NCBI GenBank assembly: GCA_964247055.1
Contig: OZ176053.1
Span: forward strand, 434,001-498,000
Source: Paragordius varius
Taxonomy: Eukaryota > Nematomorpha
Length of the DNA: 64,000 nt
Direction of reading: 5' to 3'
The position numbers and the translations under genes are program-made. How positions within the stretch are numbered: position 1 is the stretch's first letter; every line of letters begins with the position of its first letter. Shown piece by piece: positions 21,853-36,900 of this stretch. A model generated the notes under the pieces. The model had not been told where the DNA came from. It saw only the letters and a program-made list of their open reading frames with translations, and searched no databases.

Positions 21853-24382
21853 TTTATTAGAATATGTTATTTGAGAACAAATTTTATAAAATGAAATTAA
21901 TGATTATAGGAAAAAAACAGGGCTTCAAATCGGAATTGGAACCACATGGAACGGAACGCGAATCTTTAGATTTTAGCAGGAGTTGGTATCATTGGTTTGA
22001 AGCAACTTCCAAAATAAGTGTTTCGTTCCCATATTCTTAATTTTTAAAAATTTCCATATAATTTCTAAATTATTATACAAAGTTGATTGTATGATAACAT
22101 TTTTCTTCACGTTTTCCATGAAAATGGAATAATCATACCAAAAAATTTTATTTTAATACAATTCTAGAAATATATTAACAACTTCATTTCTATCCGATTC
22201 AAATCAATTCACCATGTTGACATTTTTTTCAGATTTTTAATCTTTAAAACTTTAAGACGACTGCAGAGCAGACATAAAAGTTAACTTTGTGTAAAATTTT
22301 ATAAACTATATGTAAGTGTCTCATAGCTTAGGAAATACGATATCCAGGATATGCCTTATTTTCCCTGCTATAAATTATAAATTATTCTCTTTAAATAATT
22401 TGACAACCTAAATTTTTTTCAATCTTAAAAATTATAACATCTATAATCAATTACCCATAACTAAAAAAATCAGCCACACTATATTTCAGTGGTAGTGCTT
22501 AAACCGTTGCACACCGGGTGTATGAAGCGGTTGATTTTTTTTGTCCACAGATTTTGAAAAAATATTAAAATTTTACCATGTAAGGGTACATTAGCGGGCT
22601 CCCAATACAATATATGTTTGATTTAGCAAAAATATATAAAACCAGGATCTGGCCATTTAGAATTTTATAATTAATTAAGATATTTATATATATTTAACAT
22701 TTTGATTCAAATTGGGGTATCTAAATACCACAGACTTAATTTAAGTTTGGATTTTTAAAAAACTATTGAAGGAAACGGTTCCAATTTAAATTTATGTTTA
22801 TAACCTAAAAAAAATTATAAAATATGCCAAAATATCTAAATAAAATTTTGTTTTGAAAAAAAAGTTCCATGTCAAATTACTTCGACGCCATTTTTTTTCA
22901 CAAAATTTTTGCAAAATATCTTCTTCACTAATTTTAAGGGTAAATATTTAAATTATAATTAACAATGAGAGAAATAGAAAAAGCTATTTATTTTGTTTTA
23001 TTTTTCTATTTTACCATTTTACGCATGTCATGTTGACTAAATTTTTACCTTTCGGTTTTAGCTTAATATAAGTAATATCAAGTATTTTTGAATTATTTTT
23101 ATATATTTCGGTTTATTAATGTTATAAGTGCAAGATTTTGCCATGGTTACGATTCCTTCCATATTTTTAAAATTTGAATTTATACAGGCTTGGGGCATTT
23201 AATTACCCTAATTTGAATCGAAGGACTAAAATGAATGTGTTGTATCCAAGTGTTAACAGCCAAGTATCCGGTAATACGTTGTAAGTGAGTGCAACTGCTC
23301 TTTACACATACTCTTCTCCAAACCTAAAACTAAGTGCTTAATAATTTATAAGCCACGAATCTGTTTTAACATTAGGAATTTGGCTTCCCCAAAGGGCATA
23401 ATAATTGTGAAATAATACACAGTGACAGCTTACAGTTCGATAACAAACTATCAACAGAAGTTGTTACGTACCATATTTTCTTTTAAATTATGTTTTAAAT
23501 CACAACTGATGGATTTTAGTCTCATATCATAATAAAAATGTTAATAGTATAATGAAAAGTCAGGGGCTAAAATGGAACGGGTTTTTTATGTAAGAAACTG
23601 GTCATGAACAGTTTTTTAGGAACCAATCCGGTTCCCTTTTTCTTTGATCAGGACCCAGGTTTCCATTCCAAATTTTAAGAAGTACCCCAGTTTTATTTTT
23701 AAAATTTTGGAGCCCAGACCGGTTCCGGTTTTAACCGTTGTGAAACCACTCTGTACCTTTTCACTGTTTGTAGCCATGGAAAAAATCTTGAATGAAATTT
23801 GTAATTGGAAATTGGATCAAAACAAACATTTTAAAATCAAGTACCTTTTTCATACACTACATTACTTTTTGGGGTAGTTTTCTATCTTAGAGCGATTTGT
23901 AATTTGTATACCCCAATATTTAAGCTATTAAGCTTAAAAAAATATGCTTTCTTTAGTCTTTTATACTTATTATGTAAAATTATTTTTTGAAAAAATATAA
24001 AATTTAAAACAATCCCAATCTAAAACATTTTTGGAGCCATTTTCTTTCTAATTTTTTTTTAAATTTTTTATGGAACAAGTAAATAATTATATATTATATA
24101 GAAAATATAAATAGTTAGCTTAATAAAGCTTTCAGGCTACATTTTCCGGCAAATGTTTGGATCGGTCCATTTTTAGACTCTCTGTGTTACAAAACTAATT
24201 ATAAGTTTTTTATATAATACAGGAGAACAATGTGTGTTAAATTTTATCTATAACTTTCCAAACTGCAGTTTATTTACAAAATTCAGCTCTGGTATATCCA
24301 AAAGTGAAAAAAAGCAGAGAGCAAAACCCACGCGCAATAAAAATGTAATTATATTTTACCTTTCGAAATTCGGTGATTTCAC
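21853..24382. other. Intergenic DNA between the CAP gene and WDR36
   Basis: Holds one family C element (22706-23263) and otherwise unassigned AT-rich sequence. The short open frames here show no family resemblance. Confidence 0.5.
22706..23263 (+). mobile_element. Family C element, copy 1
   Basis: About 550 bp. Left end TTCAAATTGGGGTATCTAAA; right end has the inverse, CCTAATTTGAATCGAAGGAC. A 3' segment AATGTGTTGTATCCAAGTGT follows in all copies. No open frame. It lies 1.1 kb upstream of WDR36. Confidence 0.7.
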
Positions 24383-27300
24383 ATGGATTTGTTCACACCT
24401 TACAAGAAAATAGGAGCATATTGTGATAAGAATCCGTTTGTTTTGAAGTTTAACGAAAAAACAAAAGATTATGAAATAATATGTAGCGTAGGAAATGTTT
24501 TCCATATTTACAAAGTATTTATATTTTTATTTGTTTATTGATGGTTATTATATGAATATATAATATGATTATTAGATAAATGGGTTGCGGTTAATAGCTG
24601 TTTCTAAACCCTTTGAGAGCCCAATAAACACGATTGCTGCGGATTACAAATTTATATATGTTGCTTGTGGATCTGATATACACATAATTAACATACATTT
24701 TGATTTCCATAAAACATTGTCTTTAATCGATAAAGATAAGCACATTGAAAACAAAACTTATATTATAAAACATTTATTACCTTTTGGAACAAAACATTTA
24801 ATATCTGTGGATTCAATTTCAACTGTTAGGGTATGGGAAATTGAAACGCAAACCCTTTATTTTGTCATTAACTTTGGTGTGGCCCAATTTGCGGTTAGTA
24901 ACTATTTGTTTATTTAATCATATTATTAAGGGAAAATTAAATGACATTTTTTCTTATAAAGGATTCATACTTTTTATAACGACCTTTATCATTGATATAC
25001 GGACAAAACACAAAAATATAAAGACAAATATTTTTTGTTAAAAGACAACCAAACTTAAATCTTCTTTTTTAATTATAACTCATTGTTTAAAATTGCAAAG
25101 CATGGAGTCACGGATATCGGTAACACAATTAATTTTATATTTTATAGTGGGAATTAAATATTTTATATAAAAATTATGCGTTTAAATAAAAAGTATTGTT
25201 GTCTTTAATAAAAAAAATTTGTCTATATATTTTTACGTTTTGTTCGTATAATTTCAATACTGTAATAGAATTTCCAAATTACACTTCTATATTTGGAAAC
25301 CCAAATATATGAAATAAATCTAATAAAAGTTATGGTTATCCTTAAAATAATATTTGTCTTTTAATTTTCACATTTTTTCTTTATAAACATAATAAGAGTT
25401 TACTTAAATTGCTTAAAAAAACTAAAAACATCAAAATTTTGTGCTACTGTTCTCTCTTAAAAAATGTATTTAATATTTTTTATAGACTTTTTAAAAATTA
25501 ACAAATTAATATTTCATTTGAATCAAATCAAATTTCTTTATTAGCCCGGTTTTTGGTTTTCCAAATACGGTTTTAACTTACAATCAAATGTTTTAATCTT
25601 TATTTAATGTACCGCAAAAAAGTTTATTTTATTACAGTATGCATTTTAATGGTTGCTTATTTCACACTATAATAGATTGCCAGACAGTAGTGTATGGAAA
25701 AAACAATATAATGTTGATTAAACAATTTGTTCTTTTCTTTTTTTCCATACCCTACTGTGTAGGGCGAATTGCCCCCTAATATAGTGTTGTGGAATAAGCA
25801 AGCAACCCTAAATGCATATTGTATATTTATATATTCAAACTCATTGAACATTTTTATAAAGTATATTTATGTAACCGCTAAATTTAATTTTTTCTAAACA
25901 TTTATTGATATCCAACATTCATAATGAAATTGATATTGATATAAGTACCTTTAGAAAGATAGATATTCTTGTTTATGCGGATGTTTTTTGATGCCAATAA
26001 AAAAAGTTTTGTCTGTTTAAACCAACCAACTATTAAAGGTAACTAAGACAACGATTTCTTTATTTCATGATTGCGCCATGGTTTTAAAGTGTGATTTTAT
26101 CCTTAAAAAAAGGAAGAAAGTGACTTTAAACTGTATATATGTATATATATATATATATATGTATATATATTTAATAATTACAGTAAAAATTAAATTATAC
26201 GGACAAAAGGTGAAAATATAAAGACAAATATTTTTTGTTTAAAAGGACAACATACTACTTTAATCTTGAAGTTTTTAAATATAACTCATAGTTTTAAACT
26301 ACAAAGTATAATATAGAGAAATGTAAATTGGTAACATACACAATCAATTGTGTATTTTACGATTGCAATTAAATGTTTTTTATAGTATAGGATAAATTAA
26401 GGGGTTTAAAAAAGTTTATGGTTGTGTCTTTTGAAAAAAAAATTTGTCTTTATATTTTAGCATCATTTTGTCCGTATAATTTAAATACTTACTGTATTTT
26501 CAGATAAATTGTTTAATCCATCCCCACACTTATCTGAACAAAATTTTGTTTGGCTCTCAACAAGGATCCCTCCAACTCTGGAATATTAAAAGTGGTCAAT
26601 GTATTTACACCTTTAAGGGTTGGGATAATTCCCCCGTTAATGTGTTACAACAGGTTTTTGTTTTTCGTTCTAACATTTAAAGATTGAAAAGATACATAAG
26701 TTTTTAAAAATCACTTTTTTAGCTTTTTTTATTTAAAAGATTAGATTAAATGCTATTTATGGCATTTAAGGACAGTTTTAGGCATTTTTAAGAGGCATTT
26801 TATATTTAAAGCAATATATATTTTATTATAGATAGCAAAATAACCACACTTTTTGATTGAAAAATAGTATTTTAATGGTTACTTATTTCAAAGCTATAGT
26901 AGAGCAATTTGTAATACAGTATTGTATAGAAAAAAAGGAACAAAAACTGTTGAATAAAATAAACATAAATTTGGTCAACTATTCTGTTAAATAATCATAT
27001 CCATTAATATACATACTCTAAAAGTAGAGCATATTTTCTTATAAAATAAAAATTTTTTTTGCTAAAAACAATTTTTTCAGTTGTGTAAAAAATAAAAATT
27101 TAATTATTATAGATTATAATTGCATTATAAACTGCTCGAATTTTTTAAAATTATCAATTTCATAAAATGTGGAAAAATAACTACTATTTCTATTTGTTGA
27201 TAATAAGATATAATTTGAATTTATTATATTTATAAGTTGATTTTAATTTTTATTATTTAACTCATTTTTTTACAAAGTTTTATGCTCAAAAAATTATTTT

Positions 27301-30300
27301 TATTGTTTCAGAGTACCGCAATAGATGTAATTGGAATTGGTTTAGAAAATGGTCGCATTATTTTACACAACATTAAATCGGATGTGACACTTTTTAGCTT
27401 TCATCAAGCCTGGGGTCCAGTCCATTTTTTGTCATTTAGATCTGGTCTAACTTTAATTTTATTTAATATATGAATTAATTTTAAAATTTCTTGTTATAAA
27501 AAACCATATTTGGCGCTTAAGATCATCCTTGATTTTGAATTTTTCTTTCAAAAAAATTTATTTATTGTAGGGTTTTATAGATTAGTAGGATAAAAATCTG
27601 GCTCTGTTAAAGGGAATAATATTTAACTTTTAACAAATTAACTTAGCTCTTAAATATTACCTATTTAATTCCGCAAATTGTGTATATGAAACTGTTATTA
27701 AAATGAAGGAAAAAATTATTAAGAAGTACAATCAAAAATCTGCCTTCATAAAATGGCTTAATCATGAGAATAATGGCATAGTTTTCCATGTATATAGTGA
27801 AATTTATAAGGATAAGGTGCCTAACATATTTAGTTAAAAGTAATTAAAGTTTTTTTTATAGAGAGTGAACTAACTCCAGTTTATAATACCACTTGGATGC
27901 TTTATGTCTTTTATTGAATCAAAACAATCATACATCGTTGCTAAATAGAGTGTTTTCTGAAAGAAATTAAAGAGTTGATGTTCTTATATTTACACACATA
28001 TTAAACATTTAATTGTTGAAAAAAATGGTTTAATTTGTATTTTAATCAAATTTTTTTCAACTTTCTACATTACACCCACGTCGAATCTGTATAATATTTA
28101 CAAAACCTAAAGACACCACAAAATATATATATAATTCAACTTTTTATATATATTTATATAATTTGATATATAAGTTTAATTTAAAATAAATTCTCCCTTA
28201 TATTTTGCATATAACAGATAATGTATGTCACTTGGTTAGTGCATCCAGAAACGATTTTGAATCCAAATGCGCCATCTGGGATTTGAAAGAACGCACGTTA
28301 GTTACCACATTTTCTCACAATCTCAATAATTTCAATAATAAATCCAAAACTATAACAGGCAAAAATATGCAAAAATATATGCAGAGATGCCATTTATATA
28401 ACATAAAAAATGTTGAGGAACATGTGTTTCAAACTTTGAATGGTGTAGCATATATACCTCATAAACCTTTACTTATTACTGGATCGGATTCGTTTACCTT
28501 TCATGGTTTAAAGTGTTGGCGTTTTGACGATAATCCCAACAATTTTGTTAGCTCTAATGTAAGTTTTTTTTTGTTTTTTACAATTTATAAATTGAAACTA
28601 TACTCTGGTCAAAACATAAAAATATAAAGACAAATATTTTTAAGAAACAATTCCATACTTTTACTAACTTGAATTTATCCTATAAAAATTGTTAAAATGC
28701 AATTGAATGTGTCGGTTTAGATATCTATAATATACTTTAGAACAATAAGTTGTATTTTATTAAATTTAGAATTTAAAGTATGGTGTCTTTTAGAAAAATA
28801 ACATATGTCTTTATATTTTTACCTTTTTTCCATATAATTTCAATATTTACTGTACATTATATACGATATATGTGTTGAACGTGAAATGCATCGATAAATC
28901 CATAATTTTTGTTTTAAAAGCAACCATATTTTATACATTAGATTGGCAAAAAAATTCATAGTATTATGGTGTTAAGTTATAACTTTATATATTATTCAGT
29001 AAATTTTACAAATCTAACATAAGTTTAGCTAAAAAAAGTCCATATTTCTTTCATATTTAGGATGCTATGGATATAATTTTTATTTATTTGTGATATATAC
29101 CATTTACAGTTCGAATTCACCCTTGAACAATTCGAATTCACCCTAAAAAACAATTATGTGTTTTTGAACCAATATAATTTATTATTAATATGAAATATAT
29201 CTTTATGGCATAGTTTTTTATTTTTTCAATATTATTTTAATTTAAAAAATTTTATTTTCTAAAAATATATTAAAATATAGGTGATTTTTAATTTAAAAAA
29301 AACACATAATTTATTTGAGGGTAAATTCGAATTGTTCTAGGGTGAATTTGAATTGTAAATGATATATAATGTATATTATAGAAGTAAAAAAAGGTGAGAA
29401 TAAAGATTAATTATTATAGATTCAAAAGTTTACAGCTGGTTAAACGAACGATCCGTATATTAGAGAATGCGTAATTTATTTTTGACTACGAAACCCAGAA
29501 TTTTTTTCTTAACCATGTTTAATAATTTAAACTTAAATTATATTCTATGACTTTTTTAATAGGCATTAATATCCAATGTAATTGTCTAAAAAACCAATAT
29601 TTTACACATTTTTTAAGGTTTTTTTCCTTACTTTTATATATTTGTTATAATTATATATATAATTTTCAACAACCCATTGTTTTCCAATGAAAAATTTGAC
29701 ATATAAGATATGGTAAAAATACCCTTTTACATATATTTTAGAATTCTTATGGATTAGGTTTACCTTTATTACTTTACGTTCGTGAAGGTCATAGTCAACC
29801 AATTAACCAGATTAAATTTTACAAACAAAAGTTAGATAATAATAATGCTACGTTAGAATGCGAAAATATGGAAAATAGTTTGATTATCAGTTCAGGTTTT
29901 TCCATATATATAATAAAAAGTTTTGAAATTTTTAGTTTTTGTTAAAATGATGTGTAAAAGTTAGTAAAATTGAATAAAAGTAAATATATATATATATATA
30001 TATATATAAATTATATGGACAAAATGTTAAAATAAAGGGAATTTTTCTGAAAAATTACTATTATTTTTTTATAACCCTAAATTTTTTATATAAATAATTA
30101 TTTAATTACAATCGTAAAATATATAATTGATTGTGTTATCACATTTTTAATTCATACTTTGCTATTTAAAACAATGAGTTTTATTCAAAAAAATTCAAGT
30201 TTAAAAAAGTATGGTTGTCTATTGAACAAGATAATTGTCTTTATATTTTTAATATTTACTGTATGTTTAATTTATACAGAAAAAAATTTAAAAAAAAGTT

Positions 30301-30865
30301 TAATAAAATTGAATGCATATATATATATATATATAAATAATATTTATATACCATTTAAAATTCAAATTCACCCTTAAACAAATTTACCCCAATTTAAATT
30401 CACCTTCGAATAATTTAAATTCACTCTCAAATAAATTATATGTTTTTTAAGACTAAAAATTACCTATATTTTTATATATTTTTAAAAAATAAAATTTTGT
30501 TTTAAATTAAAATATAATGCTGAAATAATAATAAACTATGGCATAAATATATATTTCATATTAATATTGAGTTATAAATTAGTTCGAAAACACACATAAT
30601 TTATTTTTAGGGTGAATTTGAATTGTTCGAGGGTGAATTTGAATTGTTCAAGGGTGAATTTGAATTGTTCAAGGGTGAATTTGAATCGTAAATAGTATAT
30701 ATATATATAAATATATATGGCATAAAAATATATTTTATATTAATATTGAGTTATATTAGTTTGAAAACACATAATTTATTTTTAGGGTTAATTTGAATTG
30801 TTCGAGGGTGAATTTGAATTGTTCGAGGGTGAATTTGAATTGTTCAAGGGTGAATTTGAATCGTA

Positions 30866-30902
<37 letters not shown>

Positions 30903-33900
30903 TATTAATATCGAGTTATATCAGTTCGAAAACACACATAATTTATTTTTAGGGTGAATTTTAACAACTGTAAATGGTATATATTTTTTTGCAATTTTAA
31001 AAGGTTATGATAATACACTTCGTATATTTTCTTGGGAGAATGCTGGAGTCTGCAAAAAATTTAAATTACCTGACCATATTGCACAACATGCCCTTGAATA
31101 TATGCGCCACCTATCTTCCCTGCTTTGTAAAAAACGTTTAAATGGGAAATCACTTAAAAATAATAAAAATAAAAATTATTATACGGAAAATAGTTTGGAT
31201 ATCGATTATAATTATTTCAAGCTTTTCCCTCATACGTTTGCCTTTGATTTTGGTGAGTTTTTATTTTTTATTTTCTAATTTATATGTTTAAGCCGGTTTT
31301 GAATGAAATTAATGATGTACTTGTTTAATTTAGCTTTGAAAAAATTATAAATAAATCATAATTCATTCTATATATTTAAATTAATATATAGTATTATCGT
31401 TTTTAAAAATTTCCCCCAAATATTTCAAATAATTTCAAGTTGTTCCCAAACATTTTTGCTTTTTAATGAGTTTTTTTTATATTTAAAATGTAATTATTAA
31501 AAGTTTATGTCAATTTATTCCCAAACATTCTTGCTTTTTAATGAGTTTTTTTTGTTTTTAACTGTTATACTCAAAGTGTATATTTTAATTGTGACTTTCT
31601 ATTTCAAAATTTTTTTTCAAATTAAATATTATGTGATTATAAATAGCTACCAATAAACGTACAAGATGGGATGATATTATAACGTTACACAATACTCTGA
31701 GGGGCCCTCTCACCTGGTCTTCATTGCGTTTAACTTCGATCCTTAATGAGAAATGCAATAATCGAGCAAACTCATCCGCTAAAAACTCTGAAGAAAACTT
31801 AAAACATTTACACTTTAAATGTACGGATAGAGTTATAAATGATTAAAATTATAAAGAATGTACGTAGGTAAAAATTAAAAGACAAATACTTTTTATGCTT
31901 TCCAAAAAAGAGGGCCATACTTGCATAAAAACTATCATTTTTGATTAATATAACTTGAATGCTTAAGATTTTGAAAAAAGGTGATTGGTTATTAATTTAC
32001 CCTATTTCTATTCTCATAAATACCCAAATCGATAGATTCAAATCCAAAAAAAAGGTTAAGGTTAAAAAGTACTGTCTCCTTTCGATACCAAAAAAAAGAT
32101 TTTTGTTTTTTAGTTTTTTTTACCCCAATATCTATTTTTTGTGTTAGATACTGACAATGAACTTGATAATTATATACCGCCTAATAGGGGTAATGTTTTA
32201 CCCCTGGTTCCAAGTATTATTAATCAAGAAAAAAATAAAACTCAAATCGTTCAAAAGAATGGTCAAAATATTGAATTTGATCCTCCTAACTATGGTGAAA
32301 TTTGCACAGTTTGTGCACTAAGTCCTTGTGGAAATTTTGCGTTCATTGGTTATGTTAATGGTAAGGTTTTATTAAATAGTTTTCAATAATTTTTACTAGT
32401 ATTTTTGGTAAAAACACATGGAATTCTTTAAGGAATCGATCGATTATCTTACAGTTATGAATACCGGATCAAAAAACGGATTTTTTTTACGTCAAACTAT
32501 TGTCTTCCATTAATGTGAAGTTGTATTAATGGTGAGCGGATATGGAAATTTTTTTCCATCAAAGCGTTTTTAAGGTGTCTTTTAGTGGTTTTGCTGTGCA
32601 AGACGAAGCATTCACGATTTGTAACAAAATTGTTTTTGCCAAGTTTTAATAGCTCATTTTCCGGTTTTTTGTCGATTTATATAAAGTAGTTTTTAGTTGG
32701 TAATTGTTAGCGATTATGTTATATATATCTATAATGTCACACGGGAATCGAAAAGTAAGTTTATAATTACAGATTACCGCTCTGGTCTCTTATAAAACAC
32801 AACATAGGGCATAGTTTTTTTTTGCAGAAGCGATTTAGCCTTATTGAAACGGCTTGGTAAGGTAATTGCCACGATTTTTCCGCTTTGGATTTACAAAATA
32901 AAGAAGACATTACTCATCACCTCTGTTCCATTTTCATAAATATAATTTCTTTTCGTGTGACATTGAGATAGGACACAAGTTATACTTTGTTTTCGAGTTG
33001 TTCTTGCAAATTATGTGGAATTCTTATGCCAAGTTTGTTGGACTTTTTCCCTATTACTCGTAGACATATACCATTTACAGGTCAAATTCACCCTTGAACA
33101 ATTTAAATTCACCCTTAAACAATCCAAATTCACTCTAAAAATAAATTATGTGTTTTCGAACTAATATAACTCATTATTAATGAGTTATATATCTTTATGG
33201 CATAGTTTATTATTTTTCCAGTATCATATTAATTTAAAACAAAATTTTTATTTTTTGAAAATATACAAAAATATTGGGTAATTTTTAATCTAAAAACATA
33301 TATTTTATTTGAGGGTGAATTTGAATTGTTTAAGGGTAAATTTGAATTGTTCAAGGGTGAATTTGAATTGTTCAGGGGGTAAATTTGAATTGTTCAGGGG
33401 TAAATTTGAATTGTTCAAGGGTGAATTTGAATTGTTTAAGGGTGAAATTGAATTATTCAAGGGTGAATTTGAATTGTTTAAGTGTGAAATTGAACTGTAA
33501 ATGGTATATTATTATTGAATGCAAACGGTAAGTTTTTTAACAGCCTTTTTTTCTGCTATGGGCATGTGTGCCCTAAATTTTCTTTTTCAGTCACACTAAA
33601 TTTGACATAACTACTAAATTATAGAAGTATAGCTTTTTTTTGGTAAACACATAACTTGTCTGTGTTTGTAGTTTAATATGTCAAATAATAGATGAATAAA
33701 ATGCAGTGCGATATTAAATTAATCATACTTTTGTTTTATAGTTAAACCGGTTATATATGAATACCTGTACTTTTTAAAATAAAAATGTTAAAAAAATTGG
33801 CCACACAAATATTAGTTTAGGTCTTTGCTCTTTTTAATTCATTTGATTTTGTTTTTAGTTTTGCGAAAAATTGCATTTTTTATTCAAACAAAGATGATTT

Positions 33901-36900
33901 AAAAATTTATTGTGTTTAGAAATTAGATATACCAGTTTTTTTTGTAAAAATTATCCAGGTAAAACATGGACACAAGGATTTTAGTTTTAATTTTCTTTTT
34001 CCTCAAATAATGGTTTTAAATAAAATGTTTGTAAAAATTTTGTATTTCAAACGCAAATTTAGTAATATTTTTTTATTTACATATTTTTGGCTCAAATTTT
34101 ATTTGTTTTTTCAAAAAACGAAAATTTAGATTTTTTTGTTTTAAATATTGTTTTCGATGTGATTTTATCCAAATTTTTACAATTAATTATGGATTATAAT
34201 TACGAAAAAGCAAACTAAGATTTTTTATTCAAAAAATTTAATAACTTTGATTCCGTTTTATCTTTTTATAATTTAAAGTTGAAAAATACAGTAAAAATTG
34301 AAATTATACGGACAAAACGTAAAAATATAAAGACATATTTTTATAAAAGACAATCATACTTTTAAAACTGTCTCATATAAACTATTAGGTGACAATCGTA
34401 ATATATAGAATTGATTGTGTTAGTAATATATATCTTTATTTAGTTGCCATTTACAATGAGTTATATTGAAATAAATCAAAATTTAAAAAAGTATGTTTGT
34501 CTTTCTTTCTATTTTTGTTAATTTATTGCATAATTTAAAGTTGAATAAATATATTTTCAATTTCCATATTATATTTTAAATTTTTTTCTGTTTTTAGGAC
34601 GCATCGATAAATACAATATGCAATCTGGCGTTTATCGTGGATCTTTCTATCTAAATCATATGTTCTCCCCATCATCATATGTATAAATTTATTTTTTATT
34701 GTATTTGTATATAATTACAGTTAAAATTGAGATTATACGGAAGGACAAAACGTAAAAATATAAAGACAAATATTTTTATTTAAAAGACAACAATCATACT
34801 TTTTAACCTTAATTTTTGTCATATAAGTTTAATTATAATTATAAAATATAGATTTGATTGTGTTGGTAATATATATATATATATATATATATATATTTCA
34901 CATTTTGACATTTTAAACAATGAGTTATATTGTATAAAAGCAAGATAAAAAATATGTTTGGTTTTAAAAAAACCTTTGTTTTTATATTTTTACGTTTTGT
35001 CCATAGTGTAATTTCAGTTTTTACTGTAATATTAAAAAACTTTCTGTTGTGTTTTCGCCTATAAAAACGTTAAACTTACTTGTTGATGGATATTGATTTA
35101 TTTGCGGAATAATTTATATTTTAATTAAAATTTTAGGGATATAAAACAAGAGTGGAAAGTTTTTAGTTTAAAAAGGAAATAATATATTACAAACTTGATT
35201 TTTTACATTAAATATACAGTTGTGCAAAATAAGGAATAACCATGTAAAATGGTAATTTACTCACATGTTGATATAGGTTAAAAATCGAGAGAGGAATAAA
35301 AAAAATATTTTTTGTGTTAATTTTTATTAAATTGATTTTTAATAAAAAGATATTTTTGATTTTTCTTAATATAACTAAGCCCCTTGTTTTGCGTTGCATA
35401 ATTCGAGGATTAGACATATAAATTGGTAATTGACTCAATTTTTTATGTTATTAAGATAGATAAATCATGATATCTTAAAAGTGTGGTTGTTTTATGGAAA
35501 AATATATATGCGTATTTTATTTCCACTTTTTGGCTGAATAATTTAAAAAATAATTTTTTATTGCTCATAGAAAACAACCACAAAATCTACCACCATCTTT
35601 AAACATGACAACAACCCTATGATGAAAAGAAGTCATTTTAACAATTATTACATCCATGCAGTTGATCAAATATCACTACTAAATTTGCCACATAAAAGCA
35701 ATAATTTTTCAAACAATAAAAAAAGCAAAGAGGGGACCCTTTGCAAACCTTTAGCTGTGATGGCTTTGTGCGTTGATAAATTATCTCGATACCTTATCTC
35801 AGCTCACAATGGATTTGATAATCCTACAGAGCTCAAGTCAAATAAGTCAACAAGAAGAATATTTCAACACCCTACAATACGCATTTGGAGTGTTAAACAC
35901 AAATATTTGCTTAAAACCTTAACCCTAAACCGGGGTAATTTAACCAATTTTTTTAGAGTGAATGTTTAAATGTTAGTGGTTTAAAAAAAATGTGTTATAT
36001 GATATAAGAATTATTGATTATTTCGGCATTTTTAGCTTAAAAGATGATGGTGGTCTAATGTTAGATTTTGTGGTAAAAAATTTTGGCAACACCTTAATAA
36101 TTCAGAGATATACATATAAACCTAAAACATTTAATTTACTATTTTTATCTATTTAATATATTGATTTATGCCTTTATTATTTATTTAAAAAACATTCTTT
36201 CTATACAACATTTTATCCTTAAATATCCATAGTTTTAATTAATATTATATATATATCTTTATATTATTAGCCTCAATCATTCCTAAACAAAAAATGAATC
36301 CAATTTTGATGCCAAATGGCAGAAAATCACAATCATCGCCTGTAGATTCAAGTTTTTATTGGCAATGTTTTGGTTATGACATGTCTTCCGATATGTTGGC
36401 TCTTGCTTGTATTATTACAAAAAAGCAAAATGCCGCAAAATCAAAAACATTAGCTTATAATATTGCCATTATAAATACTACACTTTGGTCTTTAAGGCTT
36501 GTAAGATTTTTCAAACAAGCTCATACCTCTCATATAACTGCCTTAGTTTTCAATAATTATACGGGTAACAATTGTCCAACACTCATGAGTACTTCCATGG
36601 ATAAAACGTTAAAAGTTTGGGATATCTTAGCTAATCAGTAATTATTATGATTAAACATTTTATTAAACATTTTATTAAACTTTATATGTTGAGACAAAAT
36701 AAGTTACAAAGTTTTCTTTGAGGCGTAGTTTACAGTTAAAACTGTCTCGTTTTTTATGAAGTTTTGGAAATTTAGACTTTATTCAGCTTTAGCAATATTA
36801 TAACTATAATTTTTAGTTGTAAATTACCGAAATAAGATGATATTTACAATAATAGACAATATTGTTTAAACAAGATAACCTCATTTTCATAACCTTGATT

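Noticed and set aside
36046-36071. Extra WDR36 micro-exon coding DDGGLMLDFV
   Set aside because: It fits the upstream phase but not the downstream one, whereas joining 35934 directly to 36271 keeps frame.
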